DNA of 64,000 nt. Origin: Phellopilus nigrolimitatus (lineage: Eukaryota > Basidiomycota > Agaricomycetes > Hymenochaetales > Hymenochaetaceae). The DNA lies in the NCBI GenBank assembly GCA_021029095.1, contig JAJOHG010000006.1, forward strand, positions 1 through 64,000. The letters are read 5' to 3'. Positions 23,810 to 34,005 of this stretch are shown in pieces. Numbering within the stretch: the stretch's first letter is position 1; each line of letters starts with the position of its first letter. The notes under the pieces are model-generated. The model ran no database searches, was not told the DNA's origin, and worked only from the letters and a program-made list of their open reading frames with translations. A program made the position numbers and the translations under genes.

Positions 23810-24279
23810 TTAAAGAGGACAGCACCATAAGACGGCCATGTAATCGCCGAATAGCGAGATTTCAGTAGAAAGGGTACATGGTCCCCAATTTTTCGTGTCA
23901 GGCGTTTCCGCGAACTCGGCGTAGCTGCTATGAGGGTGCACCCCATTAGCAATAAAAATATCAGGAGATACATGAATCTCACTTTTCTGCACAATGAACG
24001 ATTGAGCCGCCTAGGTATATGCCGCAGATGTTACCTTCGGTTGTGTTGGTTTGGTCGATGACGTTGTCCGAGCTGTCGACGATTCTGCCAGTCTAATACC
24101 GCCTCCTTCATGAGTGCTCTAAAGTAATTATAATAGTTGTTGGCACTTACATATCCAACTCCAATAACGTCGTAAATTCCGATTCCAATGTTTCCGTCTG
24201 AACAAACGGACACTACACACGAAGTGGAAATCAGGATGACGGCAAGAAGGGAATTAAGACCGAGGGAGGAGCGCTTCAT
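23810..24279 (-). CDS. Small secreted cysteine-rich protein, 118 aa
   Basis: I assembled this from three exons too short to stand out alone: 24151-24279, 23983-24092 and 23810-23927. Their phases fit exactly with GT-AG introns of 58 and 55 bases. The product starts with a signal peptide (MKRSSLGLNSLLAVILIS), followed by a mature part of about 95 residues with six cysteines, including a terminal WCC motif, and one N-glycosylation site (NTT). No known domain was recognised. Small secreted cysteine-rich proteins of this type are common effector-like or surface proteins in basidiomycetes, but the role here is open. Expression data would confirm the intron choices. Confidence 0.55.
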
Positions 24280-25091
24280 TCTAGTCAGGCAGACGACGCT
24301 GGAAAAGAGAATGTCGTATCTCACAGGTATTATATACACCAGAGAGTTGCTGCGTCGTGACAGTGAAATTTCCCCATGGTATCGGCGCGCAGGTTGATGG
24401 ACCGGTACTTTGTATCGCAAACATATCCGGTAGAAAGAAAAATCGCACATAGCATGCAAAATTGTAGAAGGTCTGATGCGCCGACCTGCGAAGGGGAGGA
24501 AGAAGAAGCTGAGGAGGAATTAATAGACCGTGTCACGCTGTAAAGAAGCCCATGAATTGGAAATATATATACGTATATAGGCCTGGCCTTGAACAACGTC
24601 CATTAGCCAGGCTCGCACGCGTCCTGGGAAAACTCCATCGCCAAGGAAACAAGAATATGGCTGCTGTGCATTGTTATCGGAGCGCCTTGTTGGCAAACGA
24701 TTCAGACAATGATTTTGCTTTCTCCATCTCCAACCAGGTTTCATATGAAGGCCAGAAGCAAATTTTGTTTTATCAGACGGGAGTCGTCTTCACATTATAG
24801 AACTAAATAATTATTCAATATAATATATAAGATAAAATGAAATAAATACAATTATAATTATCTGACTTAGTCGCTAGCTCGATTGGAACAAAGTGACGAG
24901 CAGGAAATGGGACTGGCTACCATCTTGGCGTTCTTATCTTTCGATTGTTCTGTTTTGTATGAGCAGGTTTTCAGGGAAGACAGCTCACCTTAGTTGATGA
25001 TGTTTCAGACGCGTGAATAAAACCAACCTTATTGTCAAAATACGCTCGCCGTTCAAGGGAGATGAGTCCATCACAATACAATTCCTTCGTC
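24280..25091. other. AT-rich intergenic region
   Basis: The stretch 24780-24890 is strongly AT-rich. An open frame at 24552-24800 has no recognisable family. No repeat or RNA gene was seen. Confidence 0.45.
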
Positions 25092-25945
25092 TCAACTTTC
25101 TTGTGCCTCGCGCATCATGACCGGCCACTCGAACACCTCGCCGCGGTACTCCACCCTGCTGCGATACACCTCTGTGAACCCAAAGCGCATGTATAGCGGC
25201 GTGCCGCTGGGCGACGACTCGAGGAGCAGCGGGAGGCGCGCGGCGTCCGCGAGCGCAATGCAGTGCGCGAGGAGGCTTGCGCCGACCCTGCGCTGGCGGT
25301 GCGACGGATGTGTGTACATGAGCTCGCTAAGAAAACAAGCGGCGCGGCATGTAAGGACATACATCATTGAGACTTGCGGAGAGAATGTACACACAGGATG
25401 TAGCACTCGCGGCCCTTCAGCACCTCCTGACGCGCGCGCGCCATCTCGCCGTAGAAGATGCGCTTGAACTCCATGTCCGTGCCGTCTGCCTGCCCTTCAG
25501 GCCAGAACACCGCGCCCAGTCTGTCCAGTGTAGGCCGCAGATGCGACTCCCACAGCTTCGACGCCCGGCCTCCCTTTTGCTCGACGAGCCGCGCGGGCGG
25601 CGTGAGCCACGCCATGCCCGCAACCACCGTCAAGTCGCTCGCCTCCCCACCACCATTTCCTGCACCATCACCGCCGGCAAGCTCCGCCTTGAACAGCAGC
25701 GCACGCGCCTCCCGCAGCGTCCGCTTGCGGCTCCTGACCGTTGGCGCAAAGTCGGGCCAGCAGTGCGGCGAAATTCCCGCGCGGATGAGGTCTGCCCGGA
25801 ATGGGTGCAGGGTGCGTGCGCGTGCGTCGCCGTCGCCCAGGCCATTGAACGAGAGCAGCTCGGCTTCTACCAGCGCTGGGAGATCCGCGCTCGATACCTT
25901 AGAGACGGTCACGATTCCAGGCAACGAGGACGGCGAAGAAGACAT
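25092..25945 (-). CDS. GNAT-family N-acetyltransferase, 261 aa
   Basis: Two exons (25395-25945 and 25092-25326) join in frame. The C-terminal half has the GNAT acetyl-CoA-binding motif A (HPSHRQRRVGASLLAHCIAL, Q/R-x-x-G-x-G/A type) and the motif B-like end LYMRFGFTEVYRSRVEY. The N-terminal part contains WPDFAPTVRSRKRTLREA, then a Gly-rich insertion and VVAGMAWLTPPA, as in fungal single-domain acetyltransferases of unknown substrate. No signal or membrane segment is present, so it is probably cytosolic. The substrate cannot be named. The gene is compact and intact, tail-to-head with the S53 peptidase on the same strand. Confidence 0.8.
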
Positions 25946-26293
25946 GGCGGTGTCTGTGAGAGATGTGCAGTGCTGAGCAGCATATCCAACAAATATCGAC
26001 GCCGAAGGTCGAGTCAGTCGATGAATAGGGACAGAAGGAATTCATTGCCACATCAGCTTCTCGGTAAGAGCCGGGCTGATGAGCTCGTGTCTTTCCCTCT
26101 GGTTGATGGACTGTAAATCCAGTCAAAATCTCATCTGAAATCCATGCCTTTGCTTTTATTTACTATGATGCTGTCATGCTATCTCGTACAATGATTTCTG
26201 TCCGTTGCATCCCGCGCCCCAAGATAATATTCCAAGGTCGAAAAAAAAAACCAAGGAAGAAGGATACATCGCCAGCTTTAAATCGGATCATAT
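25946..26293. other. Short intergenic region
   Basis: This holds the 5' flank of the GNAT gene and the 3' flank of the S53 gene. Nothing else was seen. Confidence 0.5.
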
Positions 26294-28216
26294 TTACAGA
26301 CCCGTAGCTGCTAGGAGTCCAGGGAAGAACGGAGTGCCAACGCCAGTGACGGGATCCCAACCCGGAAGTGCAGGGAAGCCATTCGTTCCACATCCGGGAT
26401 TACTTCCTGTGAGTTATATATTAGTCATTTTAACCTGAGTGCACGGGAAAAAAAGGAATGCACCGGTCGTGATGTCCTTAATCCCCGCCTGGGCCTCATC
26501 TGAGTACAGGCAAATGTTCAGGAAGCCGAGCGATGTTCTTCCAGCAGCGATGAGTCGATCGTTCAGCAGCGCGACAATGCTCGCGACGATAGGACTGGAG
26601 GCGCTAGTGCCCGCAATGAGCCCCGTCTCTCCGTCCACCACAATCTCTATGTTCTCGCCCTGCGCTGAAACGTCTGGATACCCACGCCCGGAGCGGTTGA
26701 AGCGCCCGCTATTCGTCGTGCCGAGCGTGGTGAGGTATGAGTTCACTGCGGCCATCTGATATGATGGCGTTGTGAAGTAGTTAGAGAACCCGCCTGCGGA
26801 AAAGGCTGCCGCAGTTTCTGTGACGCCTGTTGTTGCACCGACAGAGGTCATGAAAGGGCAGCCAGACGGGAATGTCGGCACGAAAGTTGAGCAGCTTGCG
26901 GACTGGGAGCCTGCGACACCTCCATCGCCAGAGGCAAACAAAACAGACGTACCGCGTGCTCCAAGCTGCATGAAAGCATTACAAAGTTGTCTGGAGATAA
27001 AATAAGCTTATCAAAAATCCCTGTACCGCTGTATCAGGATAAAGTACATACGTAGCGAGCGCGCGCGAGATGGTGTTCTCATTCTGACCATACGAGGTCG
27101 TAAGAGTGTGGGGCGGGTTACTTTCACCCAGCAAGAAGTTGATGATGTCGAGGAAGCCATCAAGCGCGCCATCCTGGTTGTCTTCTCCGACAGAGATGAA
27201 CGTTGTCGGCACGCCACTCGCGAGACCAACTGTGTACTGGACGTCAAGATTTGCCTCAACTCCGGCTTCGCTCGGATTCTGCGGGTTCGAACCACCGTCC
27301 AAAGTCTGAAGTGTAAATGTAGTATTCGATGGGAGGTCTGGGCGCAGAGTACGCAGGAACGTCGTTAGGTCCGCCTTGTTCGCAAACTGATCGGCGAACC
27401 CAGAGACACCGAGCACGTTCGAGGACTGTGTTGCGAGCGTCGTAGGGATACCGTAAAGCGCCTGGAGACACGCGGGTGTGACGACGGAATTGCACGATGA
27501 TGGCGCGGTCTGGCGCATGGTGAGATTTGTCGCCACCGGTGGGATAGTAAGGGGCAGCGAGACGACAGGGAGGTTCGCGAATGGGTTGTCGAAACTGAAG
27601 GAGTCTGAAGTCACAAACAAACTCAGAAACAGATAAAAAAATAAGTACGTGATTGTCGGATGGACTAGATTGAGATGTCCTTGGAGTCTGGCAGGGATGG
27701 AGTACGCGAGAGTGCGCACATACTGCTTGCCAGTCTCCACGTGTTGGAAAACGGAGAAGTCTGCATCGAACATCTCGTTTGCTTTGCTCACGGACACGGA
27801 GAACGCGAGCCAATCGCCAGCAGGAGAGATGGTCTTAGAAGTAACACCATTAGACGCAAGAAATTCCTTCACAATCGAAGAAGACTCGGAAGTAGGCTTC
27901 ACAAACTCTTCGACCTTTAGGATTTATCAGGTTCGTCGCTGAGTATGCTTACCTCTTCCTTTGTAATATACTGACCTCGGAGCGGGCCGCCGTGTGCGCT
28001 GACATCGTAGAGCACCTGTTCAAGGCCATCCATGTTGTTGTTGACGAGAGCAAGTCGCATATTGAGCACCTGGTCCGCAGGCGCAGCGCCGGTATTTACG
28101 AAGCCATCAGGCGCGTCCTCGCGCTGTTCGTGCACCACTAGATTTCCGAAGCCCGAACTCGCGGAGACTACTGCCACGAAAGATAGAAAGGCTAATGACT
28201 CGAGATTCAAGCGCAT
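26294..28216 (-). CDS. Secreted tripeptidyl-peptidase of the S53 (sedolisin) family, about 588 aa
   Basis: Exons 27953-28216, 27052-27914, 26464-26990 and 26294-26406 join in frame. The start has a signal peptide (MRLNLESLAFLSFVAVVSAS), followed by an activation propeptide (pro-kumamolisin type) and the catalytic domain. The catalytic Glu and Asp lie in EANLDVQYT, the oxyanion Asp in SGDGG and the nucleophile Ser in GTSASSP. The C-terminal calcium-site region (KDITTG, then GWDPVTGVGTP) is complete. Such enzymes release tripeptides from proteins at acidic pH outside the cell. Near 27605-27648 there is a 44-base stretch with GT..AG ends between propeptide and catalytic domain. Removing it would break the frame, but reading through keeps it open. 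Confidence 0.88.
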
Positions 28217-28286
28217 GGCGAGACAGCTGTGAGCCCGGCAATAAGCCAGCGAGAAAGACGAGATAAAAGCATCGTCGCGGTCCAAG

Positions 28287-28293
28287 ATTTATA
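28287..28293 (-). promoter_or_regulatory. TATA box of the S53 peptidase gene
   Basis: TATAAAT on the minus strand lies about 70 bases before the ATG at 28216. Confidence 0.45.
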
Positions 28294-30005
28294 CTTGCAG
28301 AAACCCCATGAGAGTAAACCCGTTGAAAATAAGTATTTATTACGCATGTAGCGCAGGTGCTTCTTTTAGGCACAGTTTTACGGCCTCGATCCAGTAGAAG
28401 ATCTTCTTCTGGATGAAAACTTGTCGGTTCTGCGTCGCTGTCGCATCAAGTACGAGATGTTAGCGAGAAAAGTAATGCACATGGGAAGTGTAAAGCTTAC
28501 AAGATGCTTCTGAGGTTTATTCGATAATAGGATTCGATTTGTTAGTATGTACGGAACCTAGTATTAATTTGATCTCGCAGAGGCAGGATACCTGGGTCCT
28601 TTGCTGGAACCGTGCTTGCACTGAAGGAAGCGTTCGTCCAACAGGAGCATAGATCACAGAAGGTCTACTCTAGATTTAGGTTACTCCGCCCGATAGGGAG
28701 TTGTTGACGTCCGTTCACCACAGACACTTGGACTGTTAATTCTCTTGGCCTTGACATTTTCTGAATGAAATCTGACCGAGTGTTCGACAATTGTAAGTTC
28801 CGCGGTATTTTTTCCGACGTCACAGAAAATCTCTTGTCTGCTTCTGAGGTCCTTGTTTGATGTGGATAGTCGAGTGGTTGAAGAATGCAAATTGCGAAGG
28901 TACGATGACGAGGACGGATGTGACGTGGCGACTGAAGTGTCTGATGCGGTCCCATCTCCATTCGGTAATTTAGCTATCAAGCGATTCCTTTCAAATTTCC
29001 TCTCCGTTCTTTTACCTACACAGTTCTGCCCTGGGATGTGGATTCTATCTTCGACTACTAATTCTGGTGCCTGCTAGTTCACTTACCTTTGCTCTGCTCT
29101 TTGTTCGCAGATCACTTCTATCATCATGTATGCCACGACATGAGCATAGATTCTAGCATGCGGATCCTGCCAGTCAATGGTCGCTTCATACCATCAGTGA
29201 CAAGTGATTCAGGAACTTCGAACACATTTATGGCTGGCGGACACAGATAATTCATGAGGATCTCGACTTCAGTGAATGAAGAAGAAAGAGGGGACTCTAC
29301 CTTCCTGTTATTCTGACATTGTTTTCGAATGAAGCTACTGTGTGAAGTCGACGCGAGAGAATTATGCTGCCGTTCTTGAAATACTGCAAGTTTACTCCTA
29401 TTTTCTCGGATCAACTTTGCACTAAAATAATACGAGAGCGGGCGCTTATCGATTATTACAGATACCGTACAGGACGGAGATCAGCACTCGAACTCTCGTC
29501 TCTTCTGTAAAACGAGATCAACAAATTGACTGCCAAGGACTGAGAAGAGGATAGAGTCGAACTTCCACTTTCCCACTGTGTACTGGGCCGTTGATGTGAT
29601 TGATCACAACCGTGATGCTGGAAGTCCAAGAGGCCAGAACGTGTTGATATTACGTTCTACGGAGCGGGAGAGACTTGCCTCTTCTCTCTTCGTCCCCGCT
29701 ATGACCATACATACAAAATGAAGCGGCGTGACATAAGACGGCACATATCGCCATAACATCGGTGGTGTCGGATATCGTCGCCCAAAAGCAGCAGCTAAAA
29801 GGCAGGAGACAAGTGACGGCCGGTTGACAAGGAGCAGGAGTCAGACTGTGCACAGTTCCCACTGCTCTTGCTATTCATGGTGCGGCATTCGCTTGATATC
29901 AGCCTACCGTAGGATTGAAGCGAACACTTTATAGAAACTTCGCGGAAATGTTCACAACCTACCATCAGGACTAGCACTTGCTCGCATGTATTTGTCTATC
30001 TAAAA

Positions 30006-30029
30006 GGGGGGGGGGGGGGGGGGGGGGGG
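30006..30029. repeat. Poly-G homopolymer, 24 bases
   Basis: This is an uninterrupted run of 24 G on the plus strand, about 260 bases before the start of the DJ-1/PfpI gene. It could fold as a G-quadruplex and is a likely site of length variation or sequencing error. Confidence 0.9.
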
Positions 30030-30285
30030 ACTTATGATACGATGTGATACATCGTGCAGAGGATCACCAAGATTCTTGGCGAAGCTGTACGCAAGATGAA
30101 ACTTCGGCAATATTGAGTCGGATGTTGGTTGAATGCGACGAAACTATTTCGGGATTGAATCAAGATCATCAAGAACTACTGTTCTTCAAAACCGCCATGG
30201 TAAATTATGTCAACAGTATACTGCCTTTGTTTATAATCTACAAGGAACAAGCGGCAGGAAGCGAAACGCCCCCGAAATCGTTGCA

Positions 30286-31052
30286 ATGACATCCAAAGTC
30301 GACGAAGCTCCTCTTCGAGTAGGCATTCTGCTATGCAAGAACACCTCTTCTCCAAGCCCCACGGTTCAGCTCCTCGACACCGCCGCCATCGACCTCTTTG
30401 GCATGATCTCGCCAGAATTCCTGCTCGAATGCGGTTATCCAGCGCACGTCGCCAAGTTAGGGCAGCGCTTCGAATATGCATACATCGCTGAAGAGGGCCC
30501 GGGAACCATGGCACAGCTGACGAGTGGGCTGAAGTGTGAGGTTACGGTGCGTTGCTTTGCAACGTAGCAGATCAGTTCATTGGCTCATATCCTCTCCCAC
30601 AGAACTCACTTGAGAGCGCCGGGAAACTTGACTTTCTCTTCATTCCTGGCCCATTACCGTCATTGTCCTATGCACCATCCGAAGCCATGAAGGCGTTTAT
30701 CCGTCAGAAGCTCACTGAAGTCCGGGCGATACTCGGCGTATGCACCGGTACCTTCCCGCTCGCACGCAGCGGCGTGCTCTCCGGAAGACGTGCAACTGCA
30801 ACGCGGATGTTCCTCCCAGCGCTCCGCGCGGAGTTCCCGGACGTCCTCTGGACTGAGAAGAGATGGGAGCACGACAGCGGCTCCGGAGCCGGATCCGACG
30901 CAGAGCGAGAAGCAGAGATTTGGACGAGCGGCGGGATCGTGAATGGTATTGACATGATCGCGGCGTACATCAAAGGCGCGTACCCCGCGGAAGTCTCAGC
31001 CGCGCTTGATGATATTGGGGAAGTTGCCGAAAGACCTCAGGCGTACGAGTAG
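30286..31052 (+). CDS. DJ-1/PfpI family protein, 236 aa
   Basis: Two exons (30286-30546, 30603-31052) join in frame. The N-terminal strand RVGILLCKN is followed by a block typical of this family (LFIPGPLPSL) and the nucleophile-elbow region ILGVCTGTFPLARSGVLSGR, where the Cys is the usual reactive cysteine. A later block (EIWTSGGIVNGIDMIAAYI) contains the partner region, with GI in place of the usual GV/AGID-type motif. Members include glyoxalase-like enzymes, isonitrile hydratases and AraC-type amidase domains; the fungal single-domain forms are mostly uncharacterised. No signal peptide, so cytosolic. The gene looks intact. Confidence 0.8.
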
Positions 31053-31693
31053 ATGATTCAGATGTATCGTTGATGAAGGTACAGATGTATGCCCACGGGG
31101 AACACGTTGAAGGGCGAGATCTCAGTGATAATAAAGGAACTTTTCGTTCGAACAGACTAAACAAATAAGACGATTTGGCCATACAAAGCCTCCATTGGCT
31201 CTGAGTACGAATATTGCGCTCCATGACGTAAGGCGTAGACCGATGCCGAGGGGACACTCACTATAAAGTCATTCTCCGTCGAGTCGGACCATAGCAGCGG
31301 TAAGTCAGCGATGCATATCAGCAGCGGCCGTCGATGGGCCGAAGAACTAGACAAAGACTTGATTTGGAAGTGACGGGAGAGGTTTGCGGTCGGAAGCGAA
31401 AGTGTGGACTCGGGTAGCAGGACCTGTGAATCGGGTTTGTATTTCTGGGAAAACACATGGTAAGATACTGTTTCCTGATATTCGTAAAACGAGAACAGGC
31501 AAGAAGAAAAGGAAAGGACATTCGACATTGTGGAGGATGTCGACGAGTGCAAAGATGCCAAATTTACACGAAACACCTCACGCGATGGACAAAAGACCAG
31601 AAGGATGAAGGCTGAGTAAGAGAACAGAATCCGGAAATAATGGGCGGCCAGATACCAAAAGAACGTAGACACTGAAAATATACATGTGGAAGA
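31053..31693. other. Intergenic region
   Basis: This holds the convergent 3' flanks of the DJ-1/PfpI gene and the small minus-strand gene. The minus-strand open frame at 31157-31672 has no ATG at its left end and no conserved blocks. Confidence 0.4.
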
Positions 31694-32146
31694 TCACTCA
31701 AAAACTTCATCCGCCATGGCCTCCGCTCGCTTCGAATGTCGATTTTTGACGAATGCCACAAACACGAAGACTCCTTGATCAACTAGTTGTCGAATTGTGC
31801 GTGAATGCTGTTGATGGCCGCTGTACCAACAATCGAGAAGAACGAGAGAAGCAATTGAGCAGGCACGAAGTACAAACGAATGTGTGAAACCTTCACGCAA
31901 GGTCCTAGTGTCGAAAACATTTCAAATCTCTACATTGTGCAGGATTTCTGCTTCACTTTCCGCAATGAAAGTGTGAAGCTGGGCTCGAGAAAGGCGTCCG
32001 AGTTCAGGCTTGACAGACCGACTCACCGTGTCCGAGGCGATGAGTTGACAATCAATTGCTTTTCCTTGACCGACTTTCACGTGATCTAAGAATTCAAATA
32101 CAGTAGGTCCATTAGGAAGCGCGGCATGACCGAGCATTGTCGTCAT
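31694..32146 (-). CDS. Small hypothetical protein, 126 aa (3-exon model)
   Basis: Exons 32027-32146, 31934-31983 and 31694-31904 join in frame with GT-AG introns of 43 and 29 bases; the second intron is unusually short, which weakens the model. The N-terminus is MTTMLGHAALPNGPTVFEFL. The last exon has one hydrophobic stretch (FVLRACSIASLVLLDCWY) and an Arg/Lys-rich tail. No family recognised. It could instead be a remnant of a larger gene. Confidence 0.3.
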
Positions 32147-34005
32147 CGTCGGCAATGTCCGGACTATTTGAATTTTACAGTTTTGCTATTCATGTGCTCT
32201 TTGTAACAATGATGAGTTGAGCCTAGCGGTTCTGCAATAAAAATAAAATAGAATAAAATGACACAAGAAGTTCAGTGAGTTTTTATTTTGTCTTCAAGCT
32301 TCCTCTATTATTCCACTATGCCCGTGCCCGGATCGCGCTTGCCCCATCAGAATCCGAAACACGTGATGCATTCATGCCGTATACACTCTCACGTTTCCAG
32401 TCAGCGAGGCTGGCGAGTGGTGGGGCACGCCAGTCCTCGCGCTTCGTAGAGCTCGCGATGACATTGGGACATGAACGTGAGTGTCGGGATCGCCAAGATA
32501 GAATTAAAAGAGATAAAAGAGAAGTAACGGTTAGCCACATATCAATCAATCTATGGTGGGAGCCCCGGCTACATCACGGCTTCCCCATGGCGCAACGTCA
32601 ATCGAAAAGTGCGCGAACCAACCTGATTATCCGACAAGATTGGGACTCCGAGCGACGCCAAAAAGGGTGTGTCTTGCAACGAGAAGATCGGATCGAATGC
32701 AGGCATGCTTGCCTGATTCTGCTGTAAAAAGAAGAAGAAAATCCCGAGATTGAATCAGGAAAGGGACTCAATAACAGTATTATGACTTGCTGGAAGAATT
32801 GCTTCCCCATCTCGAGAAGGAAGCAGAGTCGAAATCGCGCCCGCGCTGATTAAGTGGGACTACCGAGGCCGGAACACAGCACATTCTCTATGTCGGTCGA
32901 TAGCGACCCCAACGCTTCTCGGACGATTTCTGGAAATTTACGACAAGGCACTTAAGTCAGTGCTAAAGCCCCAGCAGAACGCACAAAACACGCACGCCAA
33001 CATTTCTTTTTCCACACTGAGTCGGAACGCAGCTCAGCCATCACTATGTTGGCCGACTCCGTCGGAGAGTGAGACACTCTACTAGCCGCTAGACACACGT
33101 GCATGATAAACACATCACCTTTAATACACACAGAGCAAGCTAATACCAGTGGTCGGGTTTCCATTGTCGACCACATACCTAAGGATCGCAGAACGCCAAC
33201 TATTGACAGAAAGGGGTGAACTTGTTACCAAAAAACAAACCCCCCAATTCAGCTTAAAATGCACTTTCTAAATTTCCGGATGGTCAAGAAGTGCTCAGGC
33301 ATAATTCTGTTAAGAGGGGGTTCAAAGTTGGGTCAAAGTATCCACCACAAGTAATCAACATCGGACCGGAACTATCGAGTGTAGGATGTCTGTTATAGAT
33401 TCTTGCTGGGCACCTCCTACCTTCCCCACTCCAGTTATTAAGTCCACGGACCCTTGCCTCGTGTGCTCTTAGTTCCATTTTGATGCACAATGAGACAGGG
33501 AGTTCGTATTCGAAGTTGGGCTCGAGAAGGTCTCGGAATTGTCAAGGAGTTAAGGCAATGTAAAAAGTCAGCGCCACAGTGTCTCATGATATGACTGGGG
33601 CGCCGTACTGACGAACCGAGTAATCCTTTTTCTTTCTCCCGGCGTCCCTGGAGTAGCTTCAGACCGAATGGTACCCAATTCTGATGTATTTTTCACTGTT
33701 ACTGCGAAACAAGGCACCTCATCAGTAAAACTATTTTCAGCTTAGCCGAATTGACATGCATTAGAGCGCCTACATACCCTTACTCATGTCTTACGAACTT
33801 GAAATGGGCGCTGATTGGCGGTAAACAGGCCAAGAACTTACAAAATGTGACATGCATTAGCTCCTTGCATACGCAGTTTAGCCGACTTGCAACGCCTTGC
33901 ACAAGCCAAATAAGACATTCTAAGTAAATTCACGTTTTGCTGATGCCTCAGATATAAATCTCGTAACTCTCTTATAACCCGGGAGAATCCAACCTTTTCG
34001 ACTTC
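32147..34005. other. Region without a supportable gene
   Basis: Open frames at 32275-32800 and 32950-33490 have no conserved blocks or convincing splice partners. The last 60 bases contain the Egt1 TATA box. No transposon ends were found. Confidence 0.45.
33953..33959 (+). promoter_or_regulatory. TATA box of the Egt1 gene
   Basis: TATAAAT lies about 50 bases before the ATG at 34006. Confidence 0.45.

Larger units (their letters stand above)
28217..30285. other. 2-kb region without a supportable gene
   Basis: This holds the promoter of the S53 gene, scattered open frames without conserved blocks, and the 24-base poly-G tract at 30006-30029. A duplicated or mobile element was not recognised. 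Confidence 0.45.

Noticed and set aside
31157..31672. 171-aa minus-strand open frame
   Set aside because: It starts at a GTG rather than ATG and has low-complexity Ser/Phe-rich content without family features.
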